Notes: generated by a model from the letters alone, not told the origin. 64,000 nt of DNA from NORP309 sp964564165 (GCA_964564165.1 CAZLZZ010000001.1:10300-74299), one strand, 5' to 3'. Shown: positions 17,345-26,963, counted from the stretch's first letter. Translations and numbers: made by a program.

Positions 17345-17421
17345 TGGCGCGCCCGACGGGATTTGAACCCATGACCTTCGGCTTCGGAGGCCGATACTCT
17401 ATCCAGCTGAGCTACGGGCGC
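17345..17421 (-). tRNA. tRNA-Arg (anticodon CCG)
   Basis: On the minus strand the 77-nt gene begins GCGCCCGTAGCTCAGCTGGA and ends with an encoded CCA. The acceptor stem GCGCCCG/CGGGCGC pairs fully. The anticodon loop CTCCGAA gives CCG, which reads CGG arginine codons. The T arm GGTTCAAATCC is canonical. Confidence 0.96.
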
Positions 17422-17551
17422 GTTTGAGTGATGTATTTTACTTTACTTTGAAATTTATCTTTGCTTTTTGTGACTTTTTTTTTAAAATATTATTAAACCA
17501 TAGATAGCAAGGAAGATTAATGCGGTATCATTAAAAATACTGAAGGTAGTT

Positions 17552-18661
17552 ATGCTGATATGTATGTCACAGAGTAAAATTTCAACAATGGAAAATTTAT
17601 CACTTAAAAGTTTAAAATTTAGAATCGACTTAAAATCCACAATAATTTTAATCTTTGTATTCATATCGTTCTTATCGGCATGTCAAAATCGCCAACAACA
17701 ATTATTCAAAAAACAGTATTTTATTTTCGGTACTATAATCGACGTTATGGTCTGGCATCATGACAAAGAAACAGTCAATCAGGCGCTGCTTGAAGTCGAA
17801 ACAGAATTAAATGGCATGCATTCGCAGTGGCACGCATGGAAAGCAGGACGTTTACATGAAATCAATACAGCGTTGCGCTTAGGAAAGAGCTTTGATTTAA
17901 CCGACGAGGAAACTGACTTTATTCTTGAGACGAAAAAACTGTCTATACAATCACTGGGGCATTTTAATCCAGCTATTGGCGAGTTAATTAATCTTTGGGG
18001 TTTTCATACCGATGATTATCCTATTACCGACCTGCCCCCTAATGAAAATCATATTGAAAATTATTTGCAAAACCTTCCCACGATGACTGATATAAGCCTT
18101 GTCAATAATCGCATCAGCAGTATAAACCAACGAATTTGGCTGGACTATGGCGGAGTTGCAAAAGGTTACGCGATTGATAAGGCTATTGGTATACTAAAAA
18201 AACACGGCATAATCAATGCAATTGTCAATGCTGGAGGCGACTTACGCAGTATCGGTTCAAAAGGTGGCAAAAACTGGAAAGTGGCGATTCGCAAACCTAA
18301 CTCGCAAGATATTCTGGCAGTCATTACCTCTCAAGGAGACGAGTCCATTTTTACCTCTGGAAACTACCAGCGCTACAAACAATTCAACGGCAAAAGATAT
18401 GCACATATTATCAACCCCAAAACAGGCCACAGTGTTGAGGAAATTGTATCAGCAACCGTTATAACCAACAACGGCACAAAAGCCGATGCAGCTGCTACCG
18501 CCTTGATAGTTGCAGGCACAAAAGATTGGGAAAAATTGATTAAATCTATGAATTTGGATCAAGTATTAATGATAAAAGCCGATGGAACGTGTGTAGCAAC
18601 GGTAAAAATTATGCAGCGATTAGAACAAAGTGATTTAAGTTGTTTACTTTTAGAATTGTAA
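17552..18661 (+). CDS. apbE: FAD:protein FMN transferase (ApbE), lipoprotein
   Basis: A 369-residue protein started at ATG 17552, which has AAGG five bases upstream. A long N-terminal signal ends in the lipobox LSAC, so it is probably a lipoprotein facing the periplasm. ApbE motifs are present in order: GHFNPAIGELINLWGF, LDYGGVAKGYAIDKA, VNAGGDLRSIG, SGNYQRY, YAHIINPKTGHS and KADAAATALIV. The enzyme attaches FMN from FAD to Ser/Thr of target flavoproteins such as Rnf or Nqr subunits, or other exported flavoproteins. No target gene is adjacent. Confidence 0.93.
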   Translation: MLICMSQSKISTMENLSLKSLKFRIDLKSTIILIFVFISFLSACQNRQQQLFKKQYFIFGTIIDVMVWHHDKETVNQALLEVETELNGMHSQWHAWKAGRLHEINTALRLGKSFDLTDEETDFILETKKLSIQSLGHFNPAIGELINLWGFHTDDYPITDLPPNENHIENYLQNLPTMTDISLVNNRISSINQRIWLDYGGVAKGYAIDKAIGILKKHGIINAIVNAGGDLRSIGSKGGKNWKVAIRKPNSQDILAVITSQGDESIFTSGNYQRYKQFNGKRYAHIINPKTGHSVEEIVSATVITNNGTKADAAATALIVAGTKDWEKLIKSMNLDQVLMIKADGTCVATVKIMQRLEQSDLSCLLLEL

Positions 18662-18861
18662 AATTAGTCGATATCAGGTGCAATATTTTATCCTAATAGC
18701 TGGTTAGAGAATAAACAAACCATAGAATATAATAAGGTAACTGATTTGTAGTGAATCAATTTTCTCGGAGACATTTCTGGTCACTTTTTATCATATAGAG
18801 CCATTCTTTTTTTATAAATTTTATGGTACTATTCAGTCAATACAATCAGGGGAAATATAAA

Positions 18862-19932
18862 ATGAAAATATTAAACGTGCAATATTTATTAATTTCGGCA
18901 TCTATTATTCTTATTCTTGGCTTTATGAGTACTGTACAAGCTGAAGAAAAAGCCGAAGAAGGACATGTTTGGAAAATTGATGATGGTGTATACAGATATG
19001 GTAATCCAAAATTTGGTTACTTTTCAATGTTTGTAGTAACTGACGAAGGTGTGGTAGTCATAGACCCTATGAATACAGGGCATTCAAAAGGCATGTTAAA
19101 AGCCATCAATAATCTAACAGATCAACCAGTTAGATATCTTGTTCATACTCATAACCACTGGGATCACTCAAAGGGTGGCATGGTGTTTCGTGAACAAGGT
19201 GCTAAAATTATCGCGCATATGGAAGCAATAGAGTGGATGAGTGATAATCCACACCCTGAACTTGTACTACCTGATGAAACCTGGACAGGGATGCAAAAAG
19301 AAATCATTCTAGGAGGTAGGGTGATTGAATTACATTATTTGGGGATGAACCATGGACAGGGCATGACCGCAATTCTTCTGCCAAAAGAAAAAATTGCTTA
19401 CATTGCAGATATTGTAACACCGAACCGAATGCTTTTTTCAATAGCGGATTTTAATTTTAAGGAGTGGGCTAGGAGCTTGTCCGAGAATAGAAAATCTATT
19501 ACAGAAAATCTGAATTTGTGCCATTTTCAGCTGTTTTTCGTCACATAGCGGAGCTATTCTCCTCAAAAAAGCTAAAAATCGCACTAAACCCAGCTTTCCT
19601 TCATGACGATTCCTATTCTCGGACAAGCTCCTAGAACACTTAAACATCTTGAAGCCATGGATTTTAAACAAGCCATATATTCACATACTCATGCAAAAGA
19701 GCCTGTTGGTTCTAAAAAGGATGTCACCCTAACACTCGAATTCATCAATGATTTGCAAGCAGGCATAATTGCTGAATTCAAAAAAGGGACTTCATTCTAT
19801 CAAATGTCAACTACACTGAAACTGCCCAAATATGAACATTGGGATTTTTTCAATGAATGGTTACCAATCAATGTTTGGAAAATGATGTTTCATATGGAAA
19901 TGGGACCCTTTCCTTGGAAACCTGAACAGTAA
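18862..19932 (+). pseudogene. MBL-fold hydrolase gene disrupted by a miniature element
   Basis: The start ATG 18862 has an AGGGGA ribosome site. The signal peptide ends near VQA, followed by the metallo-beta-lactamase motif HTHNHWDHSKGG and a later YIADIVTP. The frame runs normally to codon GCT (WA) at about 19470 and then enters a 162-base insert that carries in-frame stops at 19546 and beyond. After the insert the original frame resumes (RTLKHLEAMDFKQAIYSHTH) to 19932. Removing the insert with one copy of TA restores a single frame of about 302 codons. The product probably was a periplasmic MBL enzyme of unknown substrate. Confidence 0.9.
19470..19633. mobile_element. TA-flanked miniature element (family A), copy 1
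   Basis: Ends are TAGGAGCTTGTCCGAGAATA and its reverse complement, with about 21-bp perfect inverted ends. It has TA at both sides and no open frame that looks real. It is almost identical to the copy at 51581-51744 and the same length, 164 bases including both TAs. TA duplication is typical of the IS630/Tc1-mariner group; the transposase is not in the window. Confidence 0.9.
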
Positions 19933-19971
19933 AAATTTAGTCCGGAAATTTCATATAAAAAGAGCGCACCT

Positions 19972-20760
19972 ATGACTAGAAAAAGAAAAGATCAAATTTG
20001 TGCCTTACTTAAAGGCATAGAAACAGGAGATACAACAGCGGTAGCTGTAGTCAATGAGGCTAAATACATACAACACAACCCTTTGACTTTGGAAGGTAGC
20101 GAGGGTCTTGCGGAATTGTTTGATGGATTATCGAAAACCTCTCCTAGTGTGAATATTGTCCGTGTTTTCTCAGATAGAAATTATATATTTGCTCATACTG
20201 AATACAACTTTACATGTTCGAGTATTGGATTTGAAATTTTCCGTTTTGAAGATGGATTCGCCGTTGAACACTGGGACAATATCCAGCAGAGATTTGGCCC
20301 TAATCCTTCTGGTCATTCTATGGTAGATGGGCCGACGGAGCCAATAGATTTAGGTAAGACCGAAGCCAACAGAGAGACTGTGCTTCAATTTATCAATAGT
20401 GTGCTTATCGAAGGTAAGCTGGTCAATATAGAAGATTTCATCGATGCAAAATGCTTCACTGAGCATAATCCACGCAATTTTGACGGCCTGTCGGCTTTAC
20501 GCTCAACTTTAACTGGTGCCACCAGCCCTGCTATTCAATATAAAAAAGTACACAGTATTTTTGCAGAAGGGTGTTTTGTTCTAAGTGTCTGTGAGGGTTA
20601 TTATGATGGAGCCCATTCATCGTTTTATGATTTGTTTCGGGTTCAAGATAACAAAATTGTGGAGCACTGGGATACCGTAGACGCTATTCCTCCTCGCAGT
20701 GAATGGCAAAACCAAAATGGTAAATTTGGATTCCCCGATATCATTGACATAGAAAATTAG
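19972..20760 (+). CDS. Protein with two SnoaL-like (NTF2-fold) domains
   Basis: A 262-residue protein made of two related halves. Each has the pattern of a helix, then Y-I-Q-H-NP or F-T-E-H-NP, then a G-L-S/A segment and a HWD box near the end (VEHWDNIQ and VEHWDTVD). This is typical of SnoaL-like polyketide-cyclase or ketosteroid-isomerase-fold proteins. Such proteins bind small molecules or isomerise them; the exact substrate is unknown. It follows the broken MBL gene by 39 bases and may have been part of the same unit. Confidence 0.75.
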   Translation: MTRKRKDQICALLKGIETGDTTAVAVVNEAKYIQHNPLTLEGSEGLAELFDGLSKTSPSVNIVRVFSDRNYIFAHTEYNFTCSSIGFEIFRFEDGFAVEHWDNIQQRFGPNPSGHSMVDGPTEPIDLGKTEANRETVLQFINSVLIEGKLVNIEDFIDAKCFTEHNPRNFDGLSALRSTLTGATSPAIQYKKVHSIFAEGCFVLSVCEGYYDGAHSSFYDLFRVQDNKIVEHWDTVDAIPPRSEWQNQNGKFGFPDIIDIEN

Positions 20761-20827
20761 CACGTAAGTTTGGCTGAACAACGCGTAGCCCAACAACAGA
20801 CTTTGCATACAGGTCACCTATTATTTG

Positions 20828-21373
20828 CTATTTTAAATATTTTTCCATACGAATATCCGCCCACATTTTACCCTGCCAAAGCGTGAACTCTTTGGTGCTT
20901 CCGATTTCTTGATAGCCTCCATTTTTGTACAATGCGAGAGCGGGAGTGTTGAATGCAAACACCCCTAATTCGATCCGGTTAAGGCCTTGCAACTTGATCT
21001 GTTTTTCAAGATAAACAAGCGCTTTCGAGCCCACGCCTTTTTCGCGTGCTAAAGCTTCGCCAATCATCATTCCTATCCAAGCTGTTGCGGGCTCTTTTTT
21101 ATGTAAAAACCCGAAATCTGTTTGAAAATTCATTGCACCGACAAGTTGTCCATCCAATTAGATTAAATATATAAAACAGTGTTTGATGCGTTCTGTGAGC
21201 ATAGCCACGGTAACAGGTTTTTGTGCTGCAAGTTCAACTTTGTTGCGATTTGGACGAATCAGAGGAATAAGCTTAGTGTCATTCTCCCATTTGTTAAAAG
21301 CATTGGCAATTTCAGGTGTAGGTGTGATGAGTTGTACAAACTTTGTTTTCATGAGGGTAAATTGTTGATGCAT
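20828..21373 (-). pseudogene. GNAT acetyltransferase gene split by an in-frame stop
   Basis: Two frames in the same phase are separated by one TAA at 21158-21160. The upstream part (71 codons) starts MHQQFTLMKTKFVQL and the downstream part contains the acetyl-CoA loop region (REKGVGSKALVYLE) and FNTPALALYKNGGYQEIG, as in GNAT enzymes. Together they make a normal-length protein of about 181 residues. A TTG directly after the stop could restart translation, but the lost N-terminal part is needed for the fold. It is best read as a recent pseudogene or a sequencing error. Confidence 0.8.
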
Positions 21374-21541
21374 GTATTCAATGTAAAAACTATGACAAAT
21401 AAATACAAAAATGATTCCTTATGAGTGGGTATTATTTTTTTAGAAAACCAAGCTAACAAATTGTCAATCCGCACATTTCGTAAAATCGAAAAAAATAGCG
21501 GTATCTATAATCAATAGCAGTTATTGATTGTTAGATTTTTT

Positions 21542-22480
21542 CTACAAACCTGACTTGTTGTCACCAGAGGTTTTCAAAAACCCTGTCTTCTTCCTGGCCC
21601 TTGGGTGAGCCTTATCATAAACTTTTGCCAAGTGTTGGAAATTTAGATGGGTATAAATTTGCGTACTTGAAATATCAACGTGCCCTAGCATTTCTTGAAC
21701 GGCACGAAGATTGCCACTGGATTCTAGAACATGGGAAGCAAAAGAATGGCGCAATAAATGTGGATAGACCCGCTCCCATAAGCCCATGCGTTGTGCCCAA
21801 TATTTTATTCGGGCTTGTATACTGCGTTGTTTAAACTGCCCGCCTCTTTTTGAAATGAAAACATAACCTGATTCACTAATATCCCACAATTTACCAATAG
21901 GCCTCCAATGTTCAAGCGCAATCAAGGCGTGTTTGCCGACGGGAATTAGGCGTTGTTTATTGCCTTTGCCCGTTACGGTCACTAGAGCTTGTTCAAAATC
22001 AAGATTCAACCAATAAAGGTTAGACAGTTCGCTCAACCTCAAACCCGAAGAATAAAACAATTCTATAATGGCTTTATCACGAGCGGCAATTTCTGACTCA
22101 ATAGGGATATTTAACAACCTGTTTACGGTATCAACATCCAATACTTCAGGCAGCTTACTGCCCATTTTTGGTGTGCTAACCAGCTCTACGGGGTTGCTAA
22201 CTATGCCTTTGTTGTGCAAAATATAAGCAAAGAGGCTATTCAGGGAAGAACGGTATCTAGCCAGGGATTTGGGGCTGATGTTTTGGCTGAATTGATCAAC
22301 AAAAAATTGACCAATAATTGTATCGGTAATAGATTCAACATGGGTGGTACTGTGATGTTGTTTAAGAAACGCAATAAAATCATTAATATCACGCCGATAG
22401 GCCTTTAATGTAAGGACAGCAAGATTTCGTTGAACTTGACAGTGTTCTAGATATTTTTGTTTCCAATCATTGAGGTTCAT
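21542..22480 (-). CDS. xerC: Tyrosine recombinase XerC
   Basis: A 312-residue site-specific recombinase. The N-terminal SAM-like domain (LTLKAYRRDINDF) is followed by the catalytic domain with SSGLRLSEL, VTGKGNKQRLIPVG, HLLRHSFASHVLESSG and the terminal TQIYTHLNFQHL containing the nucleophilic Tyr. XerC with XerD resolves chromosome dimers at dif. It is the last gene of the lptM-dapF-DUF484-xerC operon, 15 bases after DUF484, which is the order seen in many gammaproteobacteria and strengthens XerC over XerD. Confidence 0.95.
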   Translation of the reverse strand: MNLNDWKQKYLEHCQVQRNLAVLTLKAYRRDINDFIAFLKQHHSTTHVESITDTIIGQFFVDQFSQNISPKSLARYRSSLNSLFAYILHNKGIVSNPVELVSTPKMGSKLPEVLDVDTVNRLLNIPIESEIAARDKAIIELFYSSGLRLSELSNLYWLNLDFEQALVTVTGKGNKQRLIPVGKHALIALEHWRPIGKLWDISESGYVFISKRGGQFKQRSIQARIKYWAQRMGLWERVYPHLLRHSFASHVLESSGNLRAVQEMLGHVDISSTQIYTHLNFQHLAKVYDKAHPRARKKTGFLKTSGDNKSGL

Positions 22481-22495
22481 GGTTACGCAAGGTTT

Positions 22496-23197
22496 TTAGT
22501 TTTGAGCGGATATTTCTTTGATTGAAGAAAAAGTGTTTTTAAGTTTGCGATCAAGGATTTGCGAAAGTCTCGCCAATAAATCGGTCGACATCCCTGGGTT
22601 AAATTTGTTTTCATCAAAACTAGAAAATACCAACAAGCCTTTTTGTGCGCGAGAACCAATAGGCAGGATAACAGTCGAGCCAATTTTTTCTGCTCTTTGG
22701 CCAAAGATAAATTCAAGTTTGTCTTTTTGTAGACGACCACAAATTGGTGCATTGTTTTTAATAAAATCAGCAAAAATACGGGTAAATTCTTCTTGGTCTT
22801 CTACACACAACACAGAAGCCGTTGGTTTTAAATTCTCATAGGTTGGAAGCACAATTTTAAACAAATCCGAGTCAAAGGACTGTTTTACAAATCGGGTAAA
22901 GTGTTTGGTGACATTGGCAACATGAGAAATTTGGCTCAGTTGTAGGGTCAGCTCAAATACTAAGGACATGGTTTTTTCATTCTCTTCTGCGTAACCAATC
23001 AATTTAGATAAGCGTGATTTCAACTGGTTGTTTCTTTCTTTTAGTACATTGACTTGGTGATTGACCAGACTTGCAACTTTACCATTTTTGTTGCTGACTT
23101 TTAAGGCTTCAAGTTGTTCGGGGTGGCGAACAAAAAAGTCAGTATTAGAGGACAAATAGTTAATGACATCATTGTCTGTAATGGTTTTATGGGTCAT
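22496..23197 (-). CDS. DUF484 family protein
   Basis: A 233-residue protein. The start pattern TDNDVINYLSSNTDFFVRHP is diagnostic of DUF484. A coiled-coil follows (VNVLKERNNQLKSRLSKLI), then a GAF-like domain with GSTVILPIGSRAQKGLLVF and a glycine/serine pattern. The function is unknown; it is almost always located between dapF and xerC in gammaproteobacteria. Its ATG overlaps the dapF stop by 4 bases, so it is co-translated. Confidence 0.93.
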   Translation of the reverse strand: MTHKTITDNDVINYLSSNTDFFVRHPEQLEALKVSNKNGKVASLVNHQVNVLKERNNQLKSRLSKLIGYAEENEKTMSLVFELTLQLSQISHVANVTKHFTRFVKQSFDSDLFKIVLPTYENLKPTASVLCVEDQEEFTRIFADFIKNNAPICGRLQKDKLEFIFGQRAEKIGSTVILPIGSRAQKGLLVFSSFDENKFNPGMSTDLLARLSQILDRKLKNTFSSIKEISAQN

Positions 23198-23973
23198 AAT
23201 TTAATTTCTCCAGTAAATACATGGGTTGCAGAGCCTGTTAGCAACAGATTGTTTGTCGATGGTTGATATTCTACCACCAGATCTCCACCTGGAAGCATAA
23301 CTTTCACCCTATTGTTGAGTTTTCCAATGAATTGTAAAGCTGCCACACTGGCACAAGCGCCACTACCACAGGCCAAAGTTTCTCCCGTTCCTCTTTCAAA
23401 CACTCTGATTTTAATGGTGTCTTTGGCAAGGATTTCAACCACCTCAAAATTAATGCCACTGACATAATTCTTGGCGAGTTGTTGATTTAGCGCAGATAAC
23501 TGACAATTGTCAACATCATCGACAACATTAACCAAGTGAGGGTTGCCAAAGTCCACTTGAAAACAGATTTGATCATCAATCACAATCCCTTGAATGGACG
23601 AAGTTTGACCCATATTTACCCGCACATCACCATTTTCTAAAATTTCAGAATACATCAGCCCAGCCAATCCAGAGAGGCAAAATTGGCTTTTAGTGGGTTC
23701 TAGTTGGTGCAAATATTTGCTGATACAGCGTTGTCCATTTCCGCATTGTTCTGCTTGTGAGCCATCGGGGTTATAAAACCGATAAGCGGCATCGCAACCC
23801 TCTTCTTTAGAGTGATCAACAACCAACAACTGATCAAAGCCAATTCCCCTGTGTCGATCGCTTAAGGATTTAACCAAAGCAAGTGTGATTTCAGTGTTTT
23901 GTTTTCTATTGTCGATTAAAACAAAATCATTGCCTAAGCCGTGCATTTTCTCAAAAACAAAGGGTTTATTCAT
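23194..23973 (-). CDS. dapF: Diaminopimelate epimerase
   Basis: A 259-residue enzyme, slightly shorter than E. coli DapF. The N-terminus (EKMHGLGNDFVLIDNR) is canonical. The two catalytic cysteines lie in AEQCGNGQRC and ETLACGSGACASV, the expected pair of thiols. It converts LL- to meso-diaminopimelate for lysine and peptidoglycan. The ATG overlaps the lptM stop by 4 bases, and the stop overlaps the DUF484 start by 4 bases. Confidence 0.96.
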   Translation of the reverse strand: MNKPFVFEKMHGLGNDFVLIDNRKQNTEITLALVKSLSDRHRGIGFDQLLVVDHSKEEGCDAAYRFYNPDGSQAEQCGNGQRCISKYLHQLEPTKSQFCLSGLAGLMYSEILENGDVRVNMGQTSSIQGIVIDDQICFQVDFGNPHLVNVVDDVDNCQLSALNQQLAKNYVSGINFEVVEILAKDTIKIRVFERGTGETLACGSGACASVAALQFIGKLNNRVKVMLPGGDLVVEYQPSTNNLLLTGSATHVFTGEIKL

Positions 23974-24104
23974 TCGGAAGTTTGTTCAACGTCTGTAGGC
24001 TTTGGTTCTTTATCGGGTAGGTACAAATCCCCTTTGTTGCCGCATGCAGAGATTGACAAATATACAGCCAAAAAAATAATAACACGTAAGATAGAAGTCT
24101 TCAT
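23970..24104 (-). CDS. lptM: LptM (YifL-like) small lipoprotein
   Basis: A 44-residue protein. The signal sequence ends in the lipobox ISAC, followed at once by GNKGDLYLPDKEP, the hallmark of LptM/YifL (C-G-x-K-G-x-L-Y-L-P). In E. coli LptM binds the LptD/E translocon and helps its oxidative maturation for LPS export. It sits directly upstream of dapF with a 4-base overlap, the usual gammaproteobacterial location. Confidence 0.9.
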   Translation of the reverse strand: MKTSILRVIIFLAVYLSISACGNKGDLYLPDKEPKPTDVEQTSE

Positions 24105-24188
24105 TGATAGAAATTCATTGTGAATATTGGAAAATAACACCAATTCAGACTAAAATCAACCCGAATAAATATTAAAGACGCAGAATCA

Positions 24189-24851
24189 ATGAGTTTAGAA
24201 AAAATAATTTCAGAAACAGGCGATAATCCAAAAATCGCAATCATTTGGATGCACGGGCTTGGTGCAGACGGCAATGACTTTGCACCCGTGGTTCCGCAAT
24301 TCCATATTCCAGAATTGCCGATTAAATTTATCTTCCCTCATGCACCAAAAATACCAGTAACCATCAATGGCGGAATGGTGATGCCTGCATGGTACGACAT
24401 TTTGTCCATGGACATAGATTCTCGTGCTGATGTGCAAGGTGTTTTGATATCAGAAAAACGGGTTCTTGAACTCATAGAAGAACAAGTTGCAGAGGGGTTC
24501 AAATACGAACAAATTGTTTTGGCTGGGTTTTCTCAAGGAGGAGCCATGAGCCTACACGTGAGCACTCGATTGAATAAAAAAATAGCGGGAATTATTGCTT
24601 TATCCAGTTACTTACCTGTTGCACGACTGTTACATGACGACAAAAACACCAGTAATTTAAGCACGCCAATTTTTATGGGACACGGCACACAAGACCCGGT
24701 GGTTCCTTATTCCCTTGGTCAAGCAAGTCGCGATAAATTGATACAAGCAGGCTATAAAATTGCATGGCACGATTATCCCATGCAACACGGGGTTTGTATG
24801 GATGAGTTAATGGACATAAAACAATGGCTAATCACGAACATAAAAGTCTAA
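24189..24851 (+). CDS. Carboxylesterase/phospholipase-type alpha/beta hydrolase
   Basis: A 220-residue enzyme of the carboxylesterase 2 (YpfH-like) family: oxyanion motif WMHGLGADGNDF, PAWYDI in the middle, nucleophile elbow AGFSQGGAMSL, and later GHGTQDPVVPY with the Asp and MQHGVCMDE with the His. It hydrolyses esters of short acids or lysophospholipids in homologues. The birA start lies inside its last 28 bases, so they form one unit. Confidence 0.92.
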   Translation: MSLEKIISETGDNPKIAIIWMHGLGADGNDFAPVVPQFHIPELPIKFIFPHAPKIPVTINGGMVMPAWYDILSMDIDSRADVQGVLISEKRVLELIEEQVAEGFKYEQIVLAGFSQGGAMSLHVSTRLNKKIAGIIALSSYLPVARLLHDDKNTSNLSTPIFMGHGTQDPVVPYSLGQASRDKLIQAGYKIAWHDYPMQHGVCMDELMDIKQWLITNIKV

Positions 24852-25828
24852 ACCTGCTATACCAGCTATACCAATTTTTATTGGAAAACCCAATTCAATA
24901 CTTAAGTGACTTGGAGGCAAGCCTTGGTGTACCAAAGCAAGATTTGGTTTCGCATTTTAAAACATTAGAATCAATGGGTTTAGATTTTTTTTATAGCAAT
25001 GAAAAAGTTGAATTGAACCATTCAATCGATGCCATTAATCTTAAATTTTTACAAGAAGAATTAATTTTAAAAAATATTGAAAAACCCATTCATTATAGCT
25101 TCACAACAACCTCAACCAACCAATTGGCAAGCAACAACAAAATTCCATCAATCTACATCACCGACTCACAAAGCAAAGGCAAAGGGCGACAAAACAAAAC
25201 ATGGGTCACGCCACTGGGACAGTCCGTCGCCATAAGTATAAGCCATGCTTTTAACTGTGGTTTAAGCGAAATATCGGGTTTAAACATTGCCATTGGTGTG
25301 GCAATAATAAACACCATTGAACAATTCGAAGACAAAGGAGGCAAAGGAGTAAAAAAAATAGGTTTAAAGTGGCCCAATGATGTCATTGGAGAAAAGGGCA
25401 AAATAGCAGGGATATTAATAGAGGCTTCAGGCAACAATAAGTCCTGTTTTGTGGTGATTGGCATCGGCTTAAACTGGAATGTTCGACAATCCATTTTAGA
25501 CAAAGTAGATAGAAAATGCATGAACCTAGGGCTCAAAGGCGTTTCTCGGACTCAGTTCTTAGCGGCATTAATTATCAATGTAGACCTATTAATCCAAGAA
25601 TTTATACAACACAAACTAAAAAATATTGTACCCATCTGGAAAAAATACGATTGTTACAAGGGCAAAACCATTAATGTCATCCAAGATAAAACCGTCAAAT
25701 CAGCCAAATACAACGGTATCAATTCTCAAGGATATTTGTCTGTAGAAATGCAAGGAAGGACAAAACTGTTGGCCAGTGGTGAAGTGACCCCCTATGTGAC
25801 GATAAGAAAGGTCGAAGACAAAAGCTAA
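24824..25828 (+). CDS. birA: Bifunctional biotin ligase/repressor BirA
   Basis: A 334-residue protein. The N-terminal winged HTH spans about residues 8-60 (LYQFLLENPIQYLSDLEASL). The catalytic domain has KGKGRQNKTWVTP (biotin/ATP loop), KWPNDVIGEKGKIAGILIE and VVIGIGLNWN. It attaches biotin to acetyl-CoA carboxylase and, through the HTH, probably represses biotin genes. The next gene starts 3 bases after the stop, so they are likely co-transcribed. In many gammaproteobacteria coaX follows birA, but here it does not. Confidence 0.94.
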   Translation: MANHEHKSLNLLYQLYQFLLENPIQYLSDLEASLGVPKQDLVSHFKTLESMGLDFFYSNEKVELNHSIDAINLKFLQEELILKNIEKPIHYSFTTTSTNQLASNNKIPSIYITDSQSKGKGRQNKTWVTPLGQSVAISISHAFNCGLSEISGLNIAIGVAIINTIEQFEDKGGKGVKKIGLKWPNDVIGEKGKIAGILIEASGNNKSCFVVIGIGLNWNVRQSILDKVDRKCMNLGLKGVSRTQFLAALIINVDLLIQEFIQHKLKNIVPIWKKYDCYKGKTINVIQDKTVKSAKYNGINSQGYLSVEMQGRTKLLASGEVTPYVTIRKVEDKS

Positions 25829-25831
25829 AGG

Positions 25832-26578
25832 TTGACTAATCCTAAAAATAGTTTAACATTCAAATTACTTTCAGGTTCAATTGTAATTTACTCAATGTTG
25901 TTTATAAGATTCCTTTTCCTTGTTGCTCTGCTATCCAATATCGCGCTGTATATTTATGCACGCCAGAATATGCCCAAGCAAGAGAAGTTTGTTGCCGTTG
26001 ACCCAGGTGTGAAAAAGCTGGTGTTGTTGAGTGAACAAGACGTTGAAAACACCATTTGGGAAGGTCAAGAAACGCAAATGGACAATCAAAACAACCAAGA
26101 CAAACAACAGGCCTTTAATCAGGAATGTTATACAGTCGGTGTCTTTAATGCCAAATCAGAGATTCAGCCCATTCTTGACGCGCTAAAAAACAGCGTATTA
26201 AAGATAAGAACCCGAAAAGTTATTTCAACTCAAGAGGTGGGTTATTGGGTGTATATCCCCGCATTAACATCAAGACAAGAAGCCTTAAGCATTGGTAGAA
26301 AATTATCTGAAAATGCTATTGAAGATTACTATGTGGTTACGGTTGGAGAAAATGAAAACACCATTTCATTAGGTCTATACAGAGACAGCATCAATGCCGA
26401 TGCCCGCTTGCAAGAACTCATTAGTCGAGGGTTCAATGCAGAAAAACAAATCAAAGTAGAACAATGGCCAGAATTTTGGTTAGATTATGCCATTGCCTCA
26501 GATCAAATAGAGAACCTGACAGATATTACCGAAATCAACCCCGATATTGCAGCAAATCAAGTGGAATGTAACTGGTAG
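25832..26578 (+). CDS. SPOR-domain-like membrane-anchored protein
   Basis: A 248-residue protein with one N-terminal membrane segment (about residues 22-42) and a large soluble part. The C-terminal half resembles a SPOR-type RNP fold (CYTVGVFNAKSEIQ, VGYWVYIPALTSRQEAL, then NTISLGLYRDSINADARLQE). The start is uncertain: TTG 25832 overlaps the birA end region and ATG 25895 is the first ATG in frame. Its place, birA then this protein then tRNA-Thr, is that of a SPOR gene found after coaX in other gammaproteobacteria. Confidence 0.7.
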   Translation: MTNPKNSLTFKLLSGSIVIYSMLFIRFLFLVALLSNIALYIYARQNMPKQEKFVAVDPGVKKLVLLSEQDVENTIWEGQETQMDNQNNQDKQQAFNQECYTVGVFNAKSEIQPILDALKNSVLKIRTRKVISTQEVGYWVYIPALTSRQEALSIGRKLSENAIEDYYVVTVGENENTISLGLYRDSINADARLQELISRGFNAEKQIKVEQWPEFWLDYAIASDQIENLTDITEINPDIAANQVECNW

Positions 26579-26613
26579 ACCCCTTGCTACAGACTTTGTG
26601 GCATCCTAACCTA

Positions 26614-26678
26614 AATATTTCATACAATCGGCACAAAACAGGTGTTTTTTCATAAATTCCATTCTTGTATGAAATATT
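26614..26678. repeat. Inverted repeat with 14-bp perfect arms
   Basis: AATATTTCATACAA at 26614-26627 is the reverse complement of TTGTATGAAATATT at 26665-26678. The same left-arm motif AAATATTTCATACAA occurs again at 28613-28627. It may be a small repeat or a transcription end after the SPOR gene; there is no T tract. Confidence 0.55.
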
Positions 26679-26719
26679 CAGGCTAAAGCCCAAATTTTGT
26701 ATAAAAAATAAAAAACCTA

Positions 26720-26748
26720 TTGAAATTGATAATTGTTTTCACTATACT
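26720..26748 (+). promoter_or_regulatory. Probable promoter of tRNA-Thr
   Basis: TTGAAA at 26720-26725, a 17-base spacer, and TATACT at 26743-26748 lie 14 bases upstream of the mature tRNA 5' end. The spacing and both hexamers fit a sigma-70 promoter. Confidence 0.75.
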
Positions 26749-26762
26749 GCACAACCTCAAAT

Positions 26763-26838
<76 letters not shown>

Positions 26839-26963
26839 TTTTTTTGATTTTTATTACCTTATTAACCACCCATCTCAATGCCTGAAAAAATATTCACTTA
26901 CCATTTTTCATATCTTTTTAGTCTTTTCTGAAAATGATGCATACTTAAAGTCGAGCCCTTCGG

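Noticed and set aside
21509..21529. Possible terminator after xerC (AATCAATA/TATTGATT stem)
   Set aside because: The stem is AT-only and the T tract is misplaced; support is too weak.
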